32,573 nucleotides of DNA, from positions 1 through 32,573 of IMG/VR virus record IMGVR_UViG_3300021371_000064; one strand, written 5' to 3'. The position numbers were made by a program, and so were the translations under genes. A model generated the notes under the pieces. It had not been told where the DNA came from. It saw only the letters and a program-made list of their open reading frames with translations, and did no database searches. The stretch is from a virus. Below, piece after piece: positions 20,408 through 29,522 of the stretch (positions are counted from its first letter, which is position 1; the number at the start of each line of letters is the position of its first letter).

Positions 20408-22552
20408 ATGAAGATACCATTATATAACAAAGGAGTTGGTGCAACAGGAATTACAGCTGGTGGTTCTTTAGGTCCAAGAGCTACATCAGGTGCTTTCACT
20501 GGCGTTGGTCAACAGCTTGCAGCGTTTGGTAAAGAAGCAGATAGAATAGCTACAGATTTTTTTGATGCAGAAGCACAGTCAGTTGCAGATGATGCAAACG
20601 TAAAAGCTGGGTTAGAATACAAATCAAAGATTGCAGAATTTAATAGAACTAATGGCAGCTTAAGTGTTGCTGAGTATGACAAAAAATTTGAAAAATTTAA
20701 AAATATTGAATTAAATATTGCAAGAAGCAAATATAAATTAAGAAAAGATTTTCAGCAAAAGTTTGACAATAACCTAGAGATAATTGCAGCTAATGGTAAG
20801 CAATTAGGTAGACAGGAAACACATACAAAAGGCACAAAGATAAAAGCACAAAATTCACAAGATTACATGAACTCTAAAATAGATGATCTTGTTGCTACCA
20901 AAGATCCTGTTTTGCGTGAAAGAATATTAGCTGATATAGAAGAAAGAACTAGATTGGATTTAGCTAATGGTTACACTCCATATGTAAAATACAAAACAGC
21001 AGATGCAGCCAAAAAAGAAGCTGATAAGCGTGGATTATTTATTGATATTAATGATGAAGACAAATCATTAGATGATTTGCAAAAAATGAAATCAGAAATA
21101 CTTGATCCTAAAAATGAAAAGTATGCAGGTTATAGTGCAGGTGAGAGAGAAACATTTAACGCAAAAATACAAGAACGTATTAATTATTTGAGGACAGGAG
21201 TAACTGCTAATTTAGAACAGTCATATTTAGACACTAAGTCTTCAATAATAAAAGATCCTGATAATGCAGACACTTACATAGATACTTTAGAAAAAAGTTA
21301 TTTAAAGTTAGGTGTTGAAGGGGAAAGACTGTTTGCTTCTAAAAAGTTTGAGTTAGTTGTGCAAAAAGGCATAACACAAAGAACCAAGCCGTATGAGTTG
21401 GAGTCAAATTCTAGTATGCAAGCAGCGATATTAGAGCAAGAAACTAAGTGGAAAGCGTCTAAACCAGAAGATGCTGCTGAAGAGCTTGCAATATTACAAG
21501 GTATGAAAAAAACATTTGCAGAAAATATTGAAGCTAGAAAAGGTGACGTTGTTAGTTATATTAAAGCTAAACAAGGTGCAGACTTAAGCACTAGTGACGT
21601 GTTAGCTACTCAAAGAAGAATGGGCATACCTGAAAATCAATTAAAAGTTAAAACAGGCGAAGAAATCACAAAAATATTCAATGAATATGATTCAATGGAA
21701 GCATCAGAAGCGTCTGCATTTTTAAAAAGTGTTGTTGAGAATGATCCAAATAAAACAATTTTAGTAAGACAAATGATGCAAAGTGGTCATTTTGGAGCAC
21801 ATGAAAATTTAACAATGATTAATCCTTTGTCTAGCTTAAACAATACTTTTATAGCTGCAAAAAAAGGTGACGAGTTAATTAAATCGAATACAACACAAAC
21901 TGAAAGAACGGCGATAAATCAATTAGTTGCTTCTGAATTTTCTAATTTTAGAAGTAGTCACATAGGTAAAGAAATTACAGGTAGTGTTTTAGCAAGAGGT
22001 GGTAGAAGTGGGTCTGTTGATAAGATACAATTAGCCATAGCAAAAACAGCACATTATTTAAAAGCATCTGATCCAAATCTATCTAATAGTGATGCAGCAG
22101 ATGCAGCAATGGAAATTATAAACCAAAGTTATGATATTAGAACTATTAATGGCGGCACATATAGAATGAAAAATGACATAGTTTCATCAAGCGATCAAGC
22201 AACTGTTCACGCAGCTTTAAACAGAATCATTGATAATAAAAAAACCTTTGAGGGTAAAATTATCATACCAAAAGGTGCAACATTTAAAACTTATATGACA
22301 CAAGCTCGTGGTGGATTGCAATGGGTTACAAATGAAGAAGAAGATGGCGTATACCTAGTTAATGCTAAAGCTGGTGGATCTAGGATTCTCAGAACAGATG
22401 GTAGCAGAGTTGAATATAAATTTTCAGATTTAGTCACAGAAACAGAAAAAACAGAAGCTGAAAAAGATAAAGAAATAGTTACAAGAAGTAGAGGAAGATT
22501 AGAAGGAAGGCTCAAGCAACTTAAACTAAGAGATCAAAAAGGAATTGAATAG
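20408..22552 (+). CDS. Internal virion (ejection) protein C, T7 gp15-like
   Basis: 714 aa (T7 gp15 is 747). It starts with a Gly-rich flexible tail (GATGITAGGSLGPRATSGAF) and is then nearly all helix, rich in Lys, Asp and Glu, with no enzyme motif seen. By place and size it is the gp15 counterpart, which leaves the head with the DNA and builds the periplasmic tunnel. Its end overlaps nothing; the next ATG is three bases after its stop. Confidence 0.7.
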   Translation: MKIPLYNKGVGATGITAGGSLGPRATSGAFTGVGQQLAAFGKEADRIATDFFDAEAQSVADDANVKAGLEYKSKIAEFNRTNGSLSVAEYDKKFEKFKNIELNIARSKYKLRKDFQQKFDNNLEIIAANGKQLGRQETHTKGTKIKAQNSQDYMNSKIDDLVATKDPVLRERILADIEERTRLDLANGYTPYVKYKTADAAKKEADKRGLFIDINDEDKSLDDLQKMKSEILDPKNEKYAGYSAGERETFNAKIQERINYLRTGVTANLEQSYLDTKSSIIKDPDNADTYIDTLEKSYLKLGVEGERLFASKKFELVVQKGITQRTKPYELESNSSMQAAILEQETKWKASKPEDAAEELAILQGMKKTFAENIEARKGDVVSYIKAKQGADLSTSDVLATQRRMGIPENQLKVKTGEEITKIFNEYDSMEASEASAFLKSVVENDPNKTILVRQMMQSGHFGAHENLTMINPLSSLNNTFIAAKKGDELIKSNTTQTERTAINQLVASEFSNFRSSHIGKEITGSVLARGGRSGSVDKIQLAIAKTAHYLKASDPNLSNSDAADAAMEIINQSYDIRTINGGTYRMKNDIVSSSDQATVHAALNRIIDNKKTFEGKIIIPKGATFKTYMTQARGGLQWVTNEEEDGVYLVNAKAGGSRILRTDGSRVEYKFSDLVTETEKTEAEKDKEIVTRSRGRLEGRLKQLKLRDQKGIE

Positions 22553-22555
22553 GTA

Positions 22556-24283
22556 ATGACAGGTATCTATTTACCAGAAGCACAAGATGACAAGTTAGCT
22601 AGGGACCAGTTTTTGAACTACAGTGTTTCAGACAACTTGGATGTTCTAGGTGCTACTTTAGAAGAAACATTTTATTATAATCCTTTTGTTTCTTTAAGTA
22701 GGCAAATGGTGTTAAAGCACCAACAAAAGATAGGAAACAAATTAGGCAAAGATGAATGGTCTGCAAGTGATTATTATAGAGATGGATTATCTTATCCAGA
22801 GCAAGGTTTAACTGAAGGTGCTGCTAAAGCAATAGCAGACAGTTACGATCAGAGACAAGAAAGAAAAGAAATCTTTTCTCGTGCTCAAGGTGGTGTTGGA
22901 ATGGGCATTGCTAAATTTGGAGTTTCTTTAGTTGGTAGTATGTTAGATCCATTGAATATAGCATCCGCTTTTGTGCCTGGTGCTGCTATAAGAACATTTG
23001 TAAATGCAAGGCGTGCAATGAAAGCTGGTGAGTCTATAAAAAGAACTAGGCTTTTACAAGAGAGTTTATTTAAATCAGGTCAAACTGGTAAAAGAGTAGC
23101 TTTTGGTGTAGGTGAAGGTATGGCTGGTGCTGCTTTAGTAGAGCCTATTATACTTAGTACAGCAGAAGCAGAACAAGATAAAGATTATACAATACTAGAC
23201 AGTTTTTTAAATGTTACTATTGGTGGCATATTAGGTGGTGGATTGCATGCTGTTGGTGGTAAAATATCTGACAGGATGCTTAAAGCTAAACAAGAAACAG
23301 TTGAGTTGGCAGCTAGAACAGCAATATCACAAAAAGTTAGAGGTCAGTCTGTTGAGGTGAATCCTATATTAGATGCTGATGGTAATATTATTCTAAGAAA
23401 ATTTGATCCAAATAATGATGAGCCACAGATAGTTAATTTTGCAGATGAGAGATCTGTTGCAAGAACATTAGATGATATAGATAATGAATTTAAATTAGAT
23501 ATAAAAGCTAAAGGCGTTAAGCTTCCTAACATTATTAGTCCAAAAATAAAAGAACCAAAAAGATTTAGCACATGGGTAAAAGAAAGAAAAATAAATTCTA
23601 AAGACAGAATGATTAAAGATTTAGAACAAGAGTTAGACAAATATTCTTTTAATTTCAAAAAAAATGATGCAGACAGTATTGATGTTTTAGCAAGAGATGC
23701 TACAGAAGCTGGGTATTTTGTTGATGAACCTACAGAAAGTGATTTTATTTCAGCTTTGAGGGATGATATATCAGGAAACAAGAGATACAGTGAATATGAT
23801 GCAGATGCAGTACAGACATTCATGCAAGCAAAGGAATTAAGAAGATACGCAGATGAAAATGGAATTAATTACAAAGGTGTTAGTGATGAAGACTTCATGG
23901 CTTCTATCAAGCAAGACGATCAATTTAATGCTTATTATGAAGAAATGAAAGGTAGAACAGATGTTGAAGATGGTTTAAGCACAGAAGATTTTAATTTAGC
24001 AATGCAAGAACAGTATTCAGCTAAAAATGAATATGATGAAGCTATAGATCCAGAAGCATTTGTTTTGTTTGATGGTCCTGAGAAAACATCTCGTGATTTG
24101 GATTTGAAAGAATTAGACGTTGAGGAACAACAATTATTAAATGAAGTAAGTCATTTACAAAAGTCTGATTTAATAACAGAAGCAGATGCAGAAGAAATTA
24201 GAATAGCAAATCAAGATGTCGAGCGTGCAGAAACATCATTTGGTAATGCTGCTGAAGCCGCTGCTAGATGTTTAGTAAGGTAA
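22556..24283 (+). CDS. Ejection protein D, N-terminal half of a gp16-like pair
   Basis: 575 aa. Two hydrophobic glycine-rich segments lie near residues 114-150 (MGIAKFGVSLVGSMLDPLNI) and 185-235 (GMAGAALVEPIILS, TIGGILGGGLHAVGG), which suit membrane passage during ejection; the rest is acidic and helical. T7 gp16 carries a transglycosylase at its N terminus; no E-x-S...GLMQ-like motif is seen here. It ends ARCLVR four bases before a gene that starts MARKCL, so the two may be a split form of one long ejection protein. Confidence 0.65.
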   Translation: MTGIYLPEAQDDKLARDQFLNYSVSDNLDVLGATLEETFYYNPFVSLSRQMVLKHQQKIGNKLGKDEWSASDYYRDGLSYPEQGLTEGAAKAIADSYDQRQERKEIFSRAQGGVGMGIAKFGVSLVGSMLDPLNIASAFVPGAAIRTFVNARRAMKAGESIKRTRLLQESLFKSGQTGKRVAFGVGEGMAGAALVEPIILSTAEAEQDKDYTILDSFLNVTIGGILGGGLHAVGGKISDRMLKAKQETVELAARTAISQKVRGQSVEVNPILDADGNIILRKFDPNNDEPQIVNFADERSVARTLDDIDNEFKLDIKAKGVKLPNIISPKIKEPKRFSTWVKERKINSKDRMIKDLEQELDKYSFNFKKNDADSIDVLARDATEAGYFVDEPTESDFISALRDDISGNKRYSEYDADAVQTFMQAKELRRYADENGINYKGVSDEDFMASIKQDDQFNAYYEEMKGRTDVEDGLSTEDFNLAMQEQYSAKNEYDEAIDPEAFVLFDGPEKTSRDLDLKELDVEEQQLLNEVSHLQKSDLITEADAEEIRIANQDVERAETSFGNAAEAAARCLVR

Positions 24284-24287
24284 TAAA

Positions 24288-26822
24288 ATGGCAAGAAAGT
24301 GTTTAAATGAAGTATTAGAAGCTGCAAAGGCAGAAGGAATAAATGTTACTTCTAAAGAAGCTAATACTATATTAGATAATTTAGAAAGCATTGCTAAAAG
24401 AAAAAACAAAAATATAAAAAGTCAGTCTGATTTAGACATGTTGCTGAAAGAAGCAATAGAAATGACAAAAAATGCAAAAATAATTGCAGCAAGAAGAAGA
24501 AACAATGCTTTAAGAAATGCGACAATACACGCTAAGTTGATTAACAAAATTAGAACTTCTGAAAATCCATATGAAATACTAAGAGGTATGTTAGTTGGTA
24601 GTGCAAAAAGACACGATATGTTGAGTGTAGATGCACAAAGCAGAACTGTTATTGCTGATTTGCAACAACATTTATTGGCTGGTTTAGAAAAAGAAGGGTT
24701 AACTGAGTCTGCAATAAAGGGAGTGCATGATAAAGATGTGCATATAGCTTTGCATCCAAGGGAAGGGCAGGAACCTAATGTAAATCAAGATGCTCTAAAA
24801 ATAGCAAAAGTTATAAGGAGAGTGCAAGATTATTCATTAGGTAGAAAGAATAGAGCAGGTGCTTATATAGGAAGATTAGAGAATTACATCACAAGACAAG
24901 CACATGATGGCAAATTAATGAGTGATGCAGGTTTTGAAAAATGGCAAAATGATATAAGACCTTTGTTAGATGACAGCACCTTTAAAGATGTGCCGTTACG
25001 AACAGATGGTAAAAATGCAGAAGAAGAATTTTTAAGAGATGTTTACGAAAGTTTGGTTTCTGGAATACATAAAAAAAATGATGGCGAATACACCATTGAT
25101 GGCAAAAAAGATCCTATAACAGCTTTTAAAGGTCAAGCCAATTTAGCAAAAAGCCTTAGTCAGTCTAGGGTTTTGCATTTTAAAGATGGTGAAGCAGCTT
25201 TTAAATACTCACAAAATTATAATAGGCGTAATCTTTTTGAGACTATAATTGATGGATTAACGCATGATGGTAGATCTATAGCTTTAATGGAAAACTTAGG
25301 AACCAATCCTAGAATGATGGTTGACAGAATTTTAGAAGATATTTCTTTACAGGCTAAGAAAAACCCTAAACTAGCTCGTAAAATAGATGGTCAAACAAAA
25401 GCAGTAATGAGAGAGTTCTCTCAATTAGACAATAGTTTAAATGCAGTTGGTATTAGTGAAGGTAAGTTTTTTGGTGCAGACTTTGCTAGTGTAGCTTCTG
25501 GGTATAGAATGATACAAGAAATGGCATTATTAGGATCAGCTACTGTTTCGTCTATAACTGATGTTGCATCCAAAGCAGCTTTCTTAGCATCTAATACGGA
25601 AAGAGGTTTTTTCAACAATTTAGGCAGAGGTATGGCAGATGTGTTTGAGGGTTTTAAAGGACCTGAACGCAAAGAATTAGCTATTAGATTATTAGTTGGT
25701 GCAGAGGGTATGACAGGTAATGTTTTATCTAGGCATGGTCCTGAAGATTTTGGTCCAGGTTTTATATCTAAAATGCACGCATTGTTTTTTAAATTAAATG
25801 GTATGAGGTATTGGAATCATGCACAGAAAGTTGGTGTTGCAAGAATATTAGCATTTGATGGAGCCGCTTCTGTAAAAAAATCATGGAATAATGTAGATGG
25901 TCAATTCAAAGCACTTCTAAAAAGATACGATATTGATGAGCAAGAAATAAAACTATTTAAAGATGTTGATATGAAAGCTAAAGATGGCAGAGAATATTTG
26001 TTTCCTGATTTAGCTGATGATATACCAGTAAAAGCATTAGATCCTTATATACGTCAAAAAACAGGCAGCTTGGAAATTACTGATGCAATGAGAGCCAAAG
26101 CTAGAGATGAGCTAAGAACAAAAATAGGTTCAGTTTATACAGATGGTGCAGATACAGCTATTCCTACTCCTGGTGCTAAAGAAAGAGCTATAATGAATTT
26201 AGGATTGCCGAAAGGTACTGTGGCTGGTGAAGCTATAAGAATGGTAATGATGTTAAAAGGGTTTCCTATAACTATGATTACTAAAGGATTAAATAGACAG
26301 TATTATACTAGTGGATTTACAGGCACTATGAAGATGATAGCAGGTATGAGTGCTATGGGTTATGTAGCAATGTCAGCAAAAGATATTTTAAAAGGCAAGG
26401 AACCTAAATCAATATTTACTGATGATTATATGAAATCAGCAAAAGTAATTACAGCATCTATGATACAAGGTGGTGGCATGGGAATATTTGGTGATTTTAT
26501 GTTCGGTGAATTTAACAGGTATGGTCAATCATTTACTAAAACAGTTGCTGGTCCTGCCTTTGGTTCTGCTGATGATGTTGCTACAATTTTTGCAAAATTA
26601 GTAAGAGGTGACGTTCCTACAAAAGATGCAGTAAAGTTTGCAATTAGAAACACACCATATGCTAACTTGTTCTACACAAGAGCAGCAGCAGATTATATGG
26701 TTCTTCATGGTTTAATGGAATCTATGGACCCTGGTTATCTTAGAAGAACAGAAAAAAGATTAAAAAAAGATTACGATCAAGAATATTATTTTCCACCATC
26801 ACAATATGCACAAAGGTTTTAA
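24288..26822 (+). CDS. Ejection protein D, C-terminal half of a gp16-like pair
   Basis: 844 aa. Mostly helical. The C-terminal 200 residues contain hydrophobic stretches (GEAIRMVMMLKGFPITMITK, MIAGMSAMGYVAMSAKDIL, GGGMGIFGDFMFGE) and the ending MDPGYLRRTEKRLKKDYDQE, YYFPPSQ, which I know from the C termini of gp16-type proteins in many podoviruses. With the preceding gene it totals 1419 residues, near T7 gp16 (1318). Likely forms the part of the ejection tunnel that crosses the inner membrane. Confidence 0.7.
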   Translation: MARKCLNEVLEAAKAEGINVTSKEANTILDNLESIAKRKNKNIKSQSDLDMLLKEAIEMTKNAKIIAARRRNNALRNATIHAKLINKIRTSENPYEILRGMLVGSAKRHDMLSVDAQSRTVIADLQQHLLAGLEKEGLTESAIKGVHDKDVHIALHPREGQEPNVNQDALKIAKVIRRVQDYSLGRKNRAGAYIGRLENYITRQAHDGKLMSDAGFEKWQNDIRPLLDDSTFKDVPLRTDGKNAEEEFLRDVYESLVSGIHKKNDGEYTIDGKKDPITAFKGQANLAKSLSQSRVLHFKDGEAAFKYSQNYNRRNLFETIIDGLTHDGRSIALMENLGTNPRMMVDRILEDISLQAKKNPKLARKIDGQTKAVMREFSQLDNSLNAVGISEGKFFGADFASVASGYRMIQEMALLGSATVSSITDVASKAAFLASNTERGFFNNLGRGMADVFEGFKGPERKELAIRLLVGAEGMTGNVLSRHGPEDFGPGFISKMHALFFKLNGMRYWNHAQKVGVARILAFDGAASVKKSWNNVDGQFKALLKRYDIDEQEIKLFKDVDMKAKDGREYLFPDLADDIPVKALDPYIRQKTGSLEITDAMRAKARDELRTKIGSVYTDGADTAIPTPGAKERAIMNLGLPKGTVAGEAIRMVMMLKGFPITMITKGLNRQYYTSGFTGTMKMIAGMSAMGYVAMSAKDILKGKEPKSIFTDDYMKSAKVITASMIQGGGMGIFGDFMFGEFNRYGQSFTKTVAGPAFGSADDVATIFAKLVRGDVPTKDAVKFAIRNTPYANLFYTRAAADYMVLHGLMESMDPGYLRRTEKRLKKDYDQEYYFPPSQYAQRF

Positions 26823-26823
26823 T

Positions 26824-26851
26824 TTGATTAATTTACAAAATAATATATTAT
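26824..26851 (+). promoter_or_regulatory. Promoter in front of the tail fibre gene
   Basis: TTGATT (26824-26829), 16 bases, TATTAT (26846-26851). The -10 is inside a perfect 14-base dyad AATAATATATTATT (26842-26855). It is one of the few gaps in the late block (78 bases), so the fibre genes may be transcribed separately. A promoter-like match in AT-rich DNA can be chance. Confidence 0.45.
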
Positions 26852-26900
26852 TAACGAGAAAGTGGACTTGTATTTCATTTTCTGCTATTGGAGAGTTATT

Positions 26901-28256
26901 ATGACAGTTAGTAGCACAACCACAAAGAATAGTTATAGTGGCAACGGCAGTACCACTACCTTTGCTTATGGCTTTAAAATATTTGCTGATGCTGACTTAA
27001 CTGTAATACTTAGATCTGCTGCTGGTACAGAAACAGTACAAACTATTACAACACATTACACAGTAACAAATGCAGGTAATGCAAATGGTGGTAATGTTGT
27101 GTTTGGTACGGCTCCTGCTAGTGGTGTTACTGTTGTTATTAGACGTAACATGGGTCTTACACAAGCTACAGACTACGTTGCCAATGATCCTTTTCCAGCA
27201 GCTACACATGAAGATGCGTTAGATAGACTGACATTTATTAGTCAGCAAATGCAAGAAGAAATAGATAGAACGATAAAATTATCTCGTACTAATACTATGA
27301 CTTCTACAGAATTTACAACGTCAGCAACAGATAGAGCTAGTAAGATATTAGCTTTTGATAGCAGTGGTGAATTATCTGTTACACAAGAGCTAGGTACATA
27401 CAAAGGTACTGATGCAACAGTAACAACAGAAGCATATGTTGTAAGAGACATAATTAAATCAACAACTACAGCACAACTTAATAATGTGTATATATGTATT
27501 GCAGAAGCTGTTGTTGGGGATAGCCTAACAGATACAGATCATTTTGAGTTATTAGTAGATGCAGTATCAGCTGCAACATCTGCAACGACTGCAACCACCA
27601 AAGCAAGTGAAGCTGCAACGTCAGCAACAAATGCAGCAAACAGCGAAACAGCAGCTGGAACAAGCGAAACAAACGCAGCCACAAGTGCAAGCACAGCATC
27701 TACTAAAGCGAGTGAAGCTAGTACATCTGCATCTAATGCTTCAACGTCAGAAACAAATGCAGCAACATCTGCTACTACAGCAAGTACGCAAGCTACAGCT
27801 GCAAGTACAAGTGCAACAGCAGCTAGTACTTCTGCAACAAATGCAGCAACATCAGCTACTAATGCAGCGACATCTGCTACAAATGCTGGAACCTCAGAGA
27901 CAAATGCTGGAACTTCAGCAACAACTGCTACGACAAAAGCATCTGAAGCTTCTACAAGTGCAACAAATGCCGCTTCTAGTGCAACTGCTGCTGACACTGC
28001 AAAGACAGCTGCACAAGCCGCACAAACAGCTGCTGAAGCTGCTGCAGATAATTTTGATGATACATATTTAGGTGCTAAATCAAGCGATCCAAGTGTTGAC
28101 AATGATGGTGATGCTTTAAGTGCAGGTGATTTGTATTTTAATACGTCATCAAATGTGTTAAAAGTGTATAATGGTTCTGCCTGGCAAGATGCAGCTGTAG
28201 ATGCCACAAGTTTTGCATCAAAAGGATTTGCTACTGCAATGGCAATAGCGTTGTAA
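26901..28256 (+). CDS. Tail fibre with T7 gp17-type N terminus and Ala-Ser-Thr coiled coil
   Basis: 451 aa from ATG 26901, which has TTGGAGAG upstream; an in-frame start at 26862 is less likely. Residues 1-130 resemble the N-terminal domain of T7 gp17 that fixes the fibre to the tail (NSYSGNGSTTTFAYGFKIFA, then VVIRRNMGLTQATDY). A linker follows, then about 150 residues of heptads such as ATSATNAATSATNAGTSETN, the lambda Stf-type trimeric coil. The end (LYFNTSSNVLKVYNGSAWQD) is a small beta motif, so the receptor tip is probably on separate proteins encoded downstream. Confidence 0.85.
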   Translation: MTVSSTTTKNSYSGNGSTTTFAYGFKIFADADLTVILRSAAGTETVQTITTHYTVTNAGNANGGNVVFGTAPASGVTVVIRRNMGLTQATDYVANDPFPAATHEDALDRLTFISQQMQEEIDRTIKLSRTNTMTSTEFTTSATDRASKILAFDSSGELSVTQELGTYKGTDATVTTEAYVVRDIIKSTTTAQLNNVYICIAEAVVGDSLTDTDHFELLVDAVSAATSATTATTKASEAATSATNAANSETAAGTSETNAATSASTASTKASEASTSASNASTSETNAATSATTASTQATAASTSATAASTSATNAATSATNAATSATNAGTSETNAGTSATTATTKASEASTSATNAASSATAADTAKTAAQAAQTAAEAAADNFDDTYLGAKSSDPSVDNDGDALSAGDLYFNTSSNVLKVYNGSAWQDAAVDATSFASKGFATAMAIAL

Positions 28257-28267
28257 AGGAGAAATAA

Positions 28268-28603
28268 ATGGCACAAGATTTTGAAAGAACCATTACCCAA
28301 AATATAGATACATCTCTTGCAGATATAAGAGCTACATCAAATAGTGATGATGCAATAGTTGGTATAAGGATGGCTAACATACATACATCACAGATAACAG
28401 TAGATGTGGCTATAACTAATGATGGTAATACAGTACAGGCATACTTAATAAAAGATGCACCTATACCTGTTGGTGGTGCGTTAGAGTTAATAGATGGTGG
28501 TTCAAAGATAATACTACAATCAGGTGATAAACTAAGAGCAAAGTCAAGTGTAACGAATTCACTTGATGTTGTTGTTTCGGCAGTTGATACTATTAGTGAA
28601 TAG
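28268..28603 (+). CDS. Beta-rich virion protein, probable fibre-associated
   Basis: 111 aa. Strand-rich pattern (QITVDVAITNDGNTVQAYLI, later GALELIDGGSKIILQSGDKL) with the immunoglobulin-like feel of small virion surface proteins often found next to fibre genes in marine phages. AAGGAGA precedes the ATG. Function not known; surface or connector role inferred from position. Confidence 0.55.
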   Translation: MAQDFERTITQNIDTSLADIRATSNSDDAIVGIRMANIHTSQITVDVAITNDGNTVQAYLIKDAPIPVGGALELIDGGSKIILQSGDKLRAKSSVTNSLDVVVSAVDTISE

Positions 28604-28611
28604 GAGATAGA

Positions 28612-29061
28612 ATGGCATACTTAGGAAATGTTGTACCTGCTAACTTCCAAGCACCACCTGCTGTTGTAAGATTTAATGGTGATGGTTCTGATACAACCTT
28701 TGCACTTGGAAGAACAATAGGTTCAGTACAAGAGATACTTGTAAGTGTTGATGGTGTTGTCCAAGATAGTGCAGCTTACACTGTACCTGATGGCTCTACG
28801 TTAACATTTAGTGCAGCACCCTCAAGTGGCACAGGCAATATCTTTGTATACTTTCTTGAGTTATCAGCAGGAACAATTACACCTACAGCAGAGTTCAAGG
28901 GTAACTTTAAGAATGGTGGTATGTTCAGAACTAATGCACAAGCCTTAGATACAAACATAACAATATTAGCCACAGAAAATGCACAGGTAACAGGAACACT
29001 TACTGTAAATAGTGGGATTACATTGACTGTTAATAGTGGTGGAAGGTTGGTGGTATCATGA
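28612..29061 (+). CDS. Fibre protein with T7-fibre-like N-terminal adaptor domain
   Basis: 149 aa. Residues 1-85 (FNGDGSDTTFALGRTIGS, VSVDGVVQDSAAYTVPDGS, LTFSAAPSSGTGNIFVYFL) repeat the strand order of the main fibre N terminus, so it can bind the tail or a fibre branch. The C-terminal 60 residues become a short repetitive beta strand stack (TLTVNSGITLTVNSGGRLVV). It ends in an ATGA shared with the next gene. Confidence 0.65.
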   Translation: MAYLGNVVPANFQAPPAVVRFNGDGSDTTFALGRTIGSVQEILVSVDGVVQDSAAYTVPDGSTLTFSAAPSSGTGNIFVYFLELSAGTITPTAEFKGNFKNGGMFRTNAQALDTNITILATENAQVTGTLTVNSGITLTVNSGGRLVVS

Positions 29062-29522
29062 GTACATTAAAAGTAGATACATATTTAACTCGTGGTGGTG
29101 CATCAGAGATAGCCATAGATAAACTAAAGGGTGTAACTGCTGCAGGTTCAATGCTTGTGGTAGCAGAAGGTGGAACAAATACTACTAGTTTACAGCAAGG
29201 GTTACTAAAACAATGGTCATCTTTTGGTCAAAATTCTGCACCTTTTGGAGCAAATACAGCAGGAGACACTTTTAATACATCTTCTCAAAGTGATGAATCC
29301 ACTGCTGTTGTTGTAGTAAATCTCTCTAGTAACATGGGTAATACAACTTATAGTGGTTTTAATTCACCTCACCATGATAGGGGAAATGGAAATAGAAATT
29401 ATCCTAAAATGGGTGGTCAGTGTGTGCAGACTACAAGTTCTTACAAAGCAGTGGCTGCACATAGCAATGGAGCAATAGATGATTGCACAATGAGTTCTGG
29501 TGTAGCAGGAGACTTAGCATGA
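29058..29522 (+). CDS. GDLA module 1, probable receptor-binding protein
   Basis: 154 aa. Starts MSTLKVDTYLTRGGASEIAI, contains SLQQGLLKQWSSFG, then a 100-residue beta-like region with DTFNTSSQSD and CVQTTSS, and ends VAGDLA. The next two genes share the plan (K-x-W, N-(V/I)-SS-x-x-D-x-G, R...N...D, GDLA). The codons for GDLA (29508-29519) supply the ribosome site of the next gene. A variable receptor-binding tip is the likely role by position; no family name recognised. Confidence 0.6.
   Translation: MSTLKVDTYLTRGGASEIAIDKLKGVTAAGSMLVVAEGGTNTTSLQQGLLKQWSSFGQNSAPFGANTAGDTFNTSSQSDESTAVVVVNLSSNMGNTTYSGFNSPHHDRGNGNRNYPKMGGQCVQTTSSYKAVAAHSNGAIDDCTMSSGVAGDLA

Noticed and set aside
23344-23823. 159-aa minus-strand ORF inside the ejection protein gene
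   Set aside because: It is Ser/Leu-rich antisense of Lys/Asp/Glu codons, with no promoter or ribosome site.
27600-28000. CRISPR-like repeat array
   Set aside because: The repeats are coding heptads without spacers of constant length; no CRISPR array is present in the window.
27559-28071. 170-aa Gln/Leu-rich ORF in another + frame of the fibre gene
   Set aside because: It is the same repeat read out of frame (GCA/ACA repeats giving CAG/CAA), so it is a shadow.
27539-28300. 253-aa ORF on the minus strand inside the fibre gene
   Set aside because: It mirrors the Ala/Ser/Thr codon repeats of the fibre heptads. The minus strand has no stops there because of that bias, and the product is low-complexity Ala-Val-Leu with no ribosome site.
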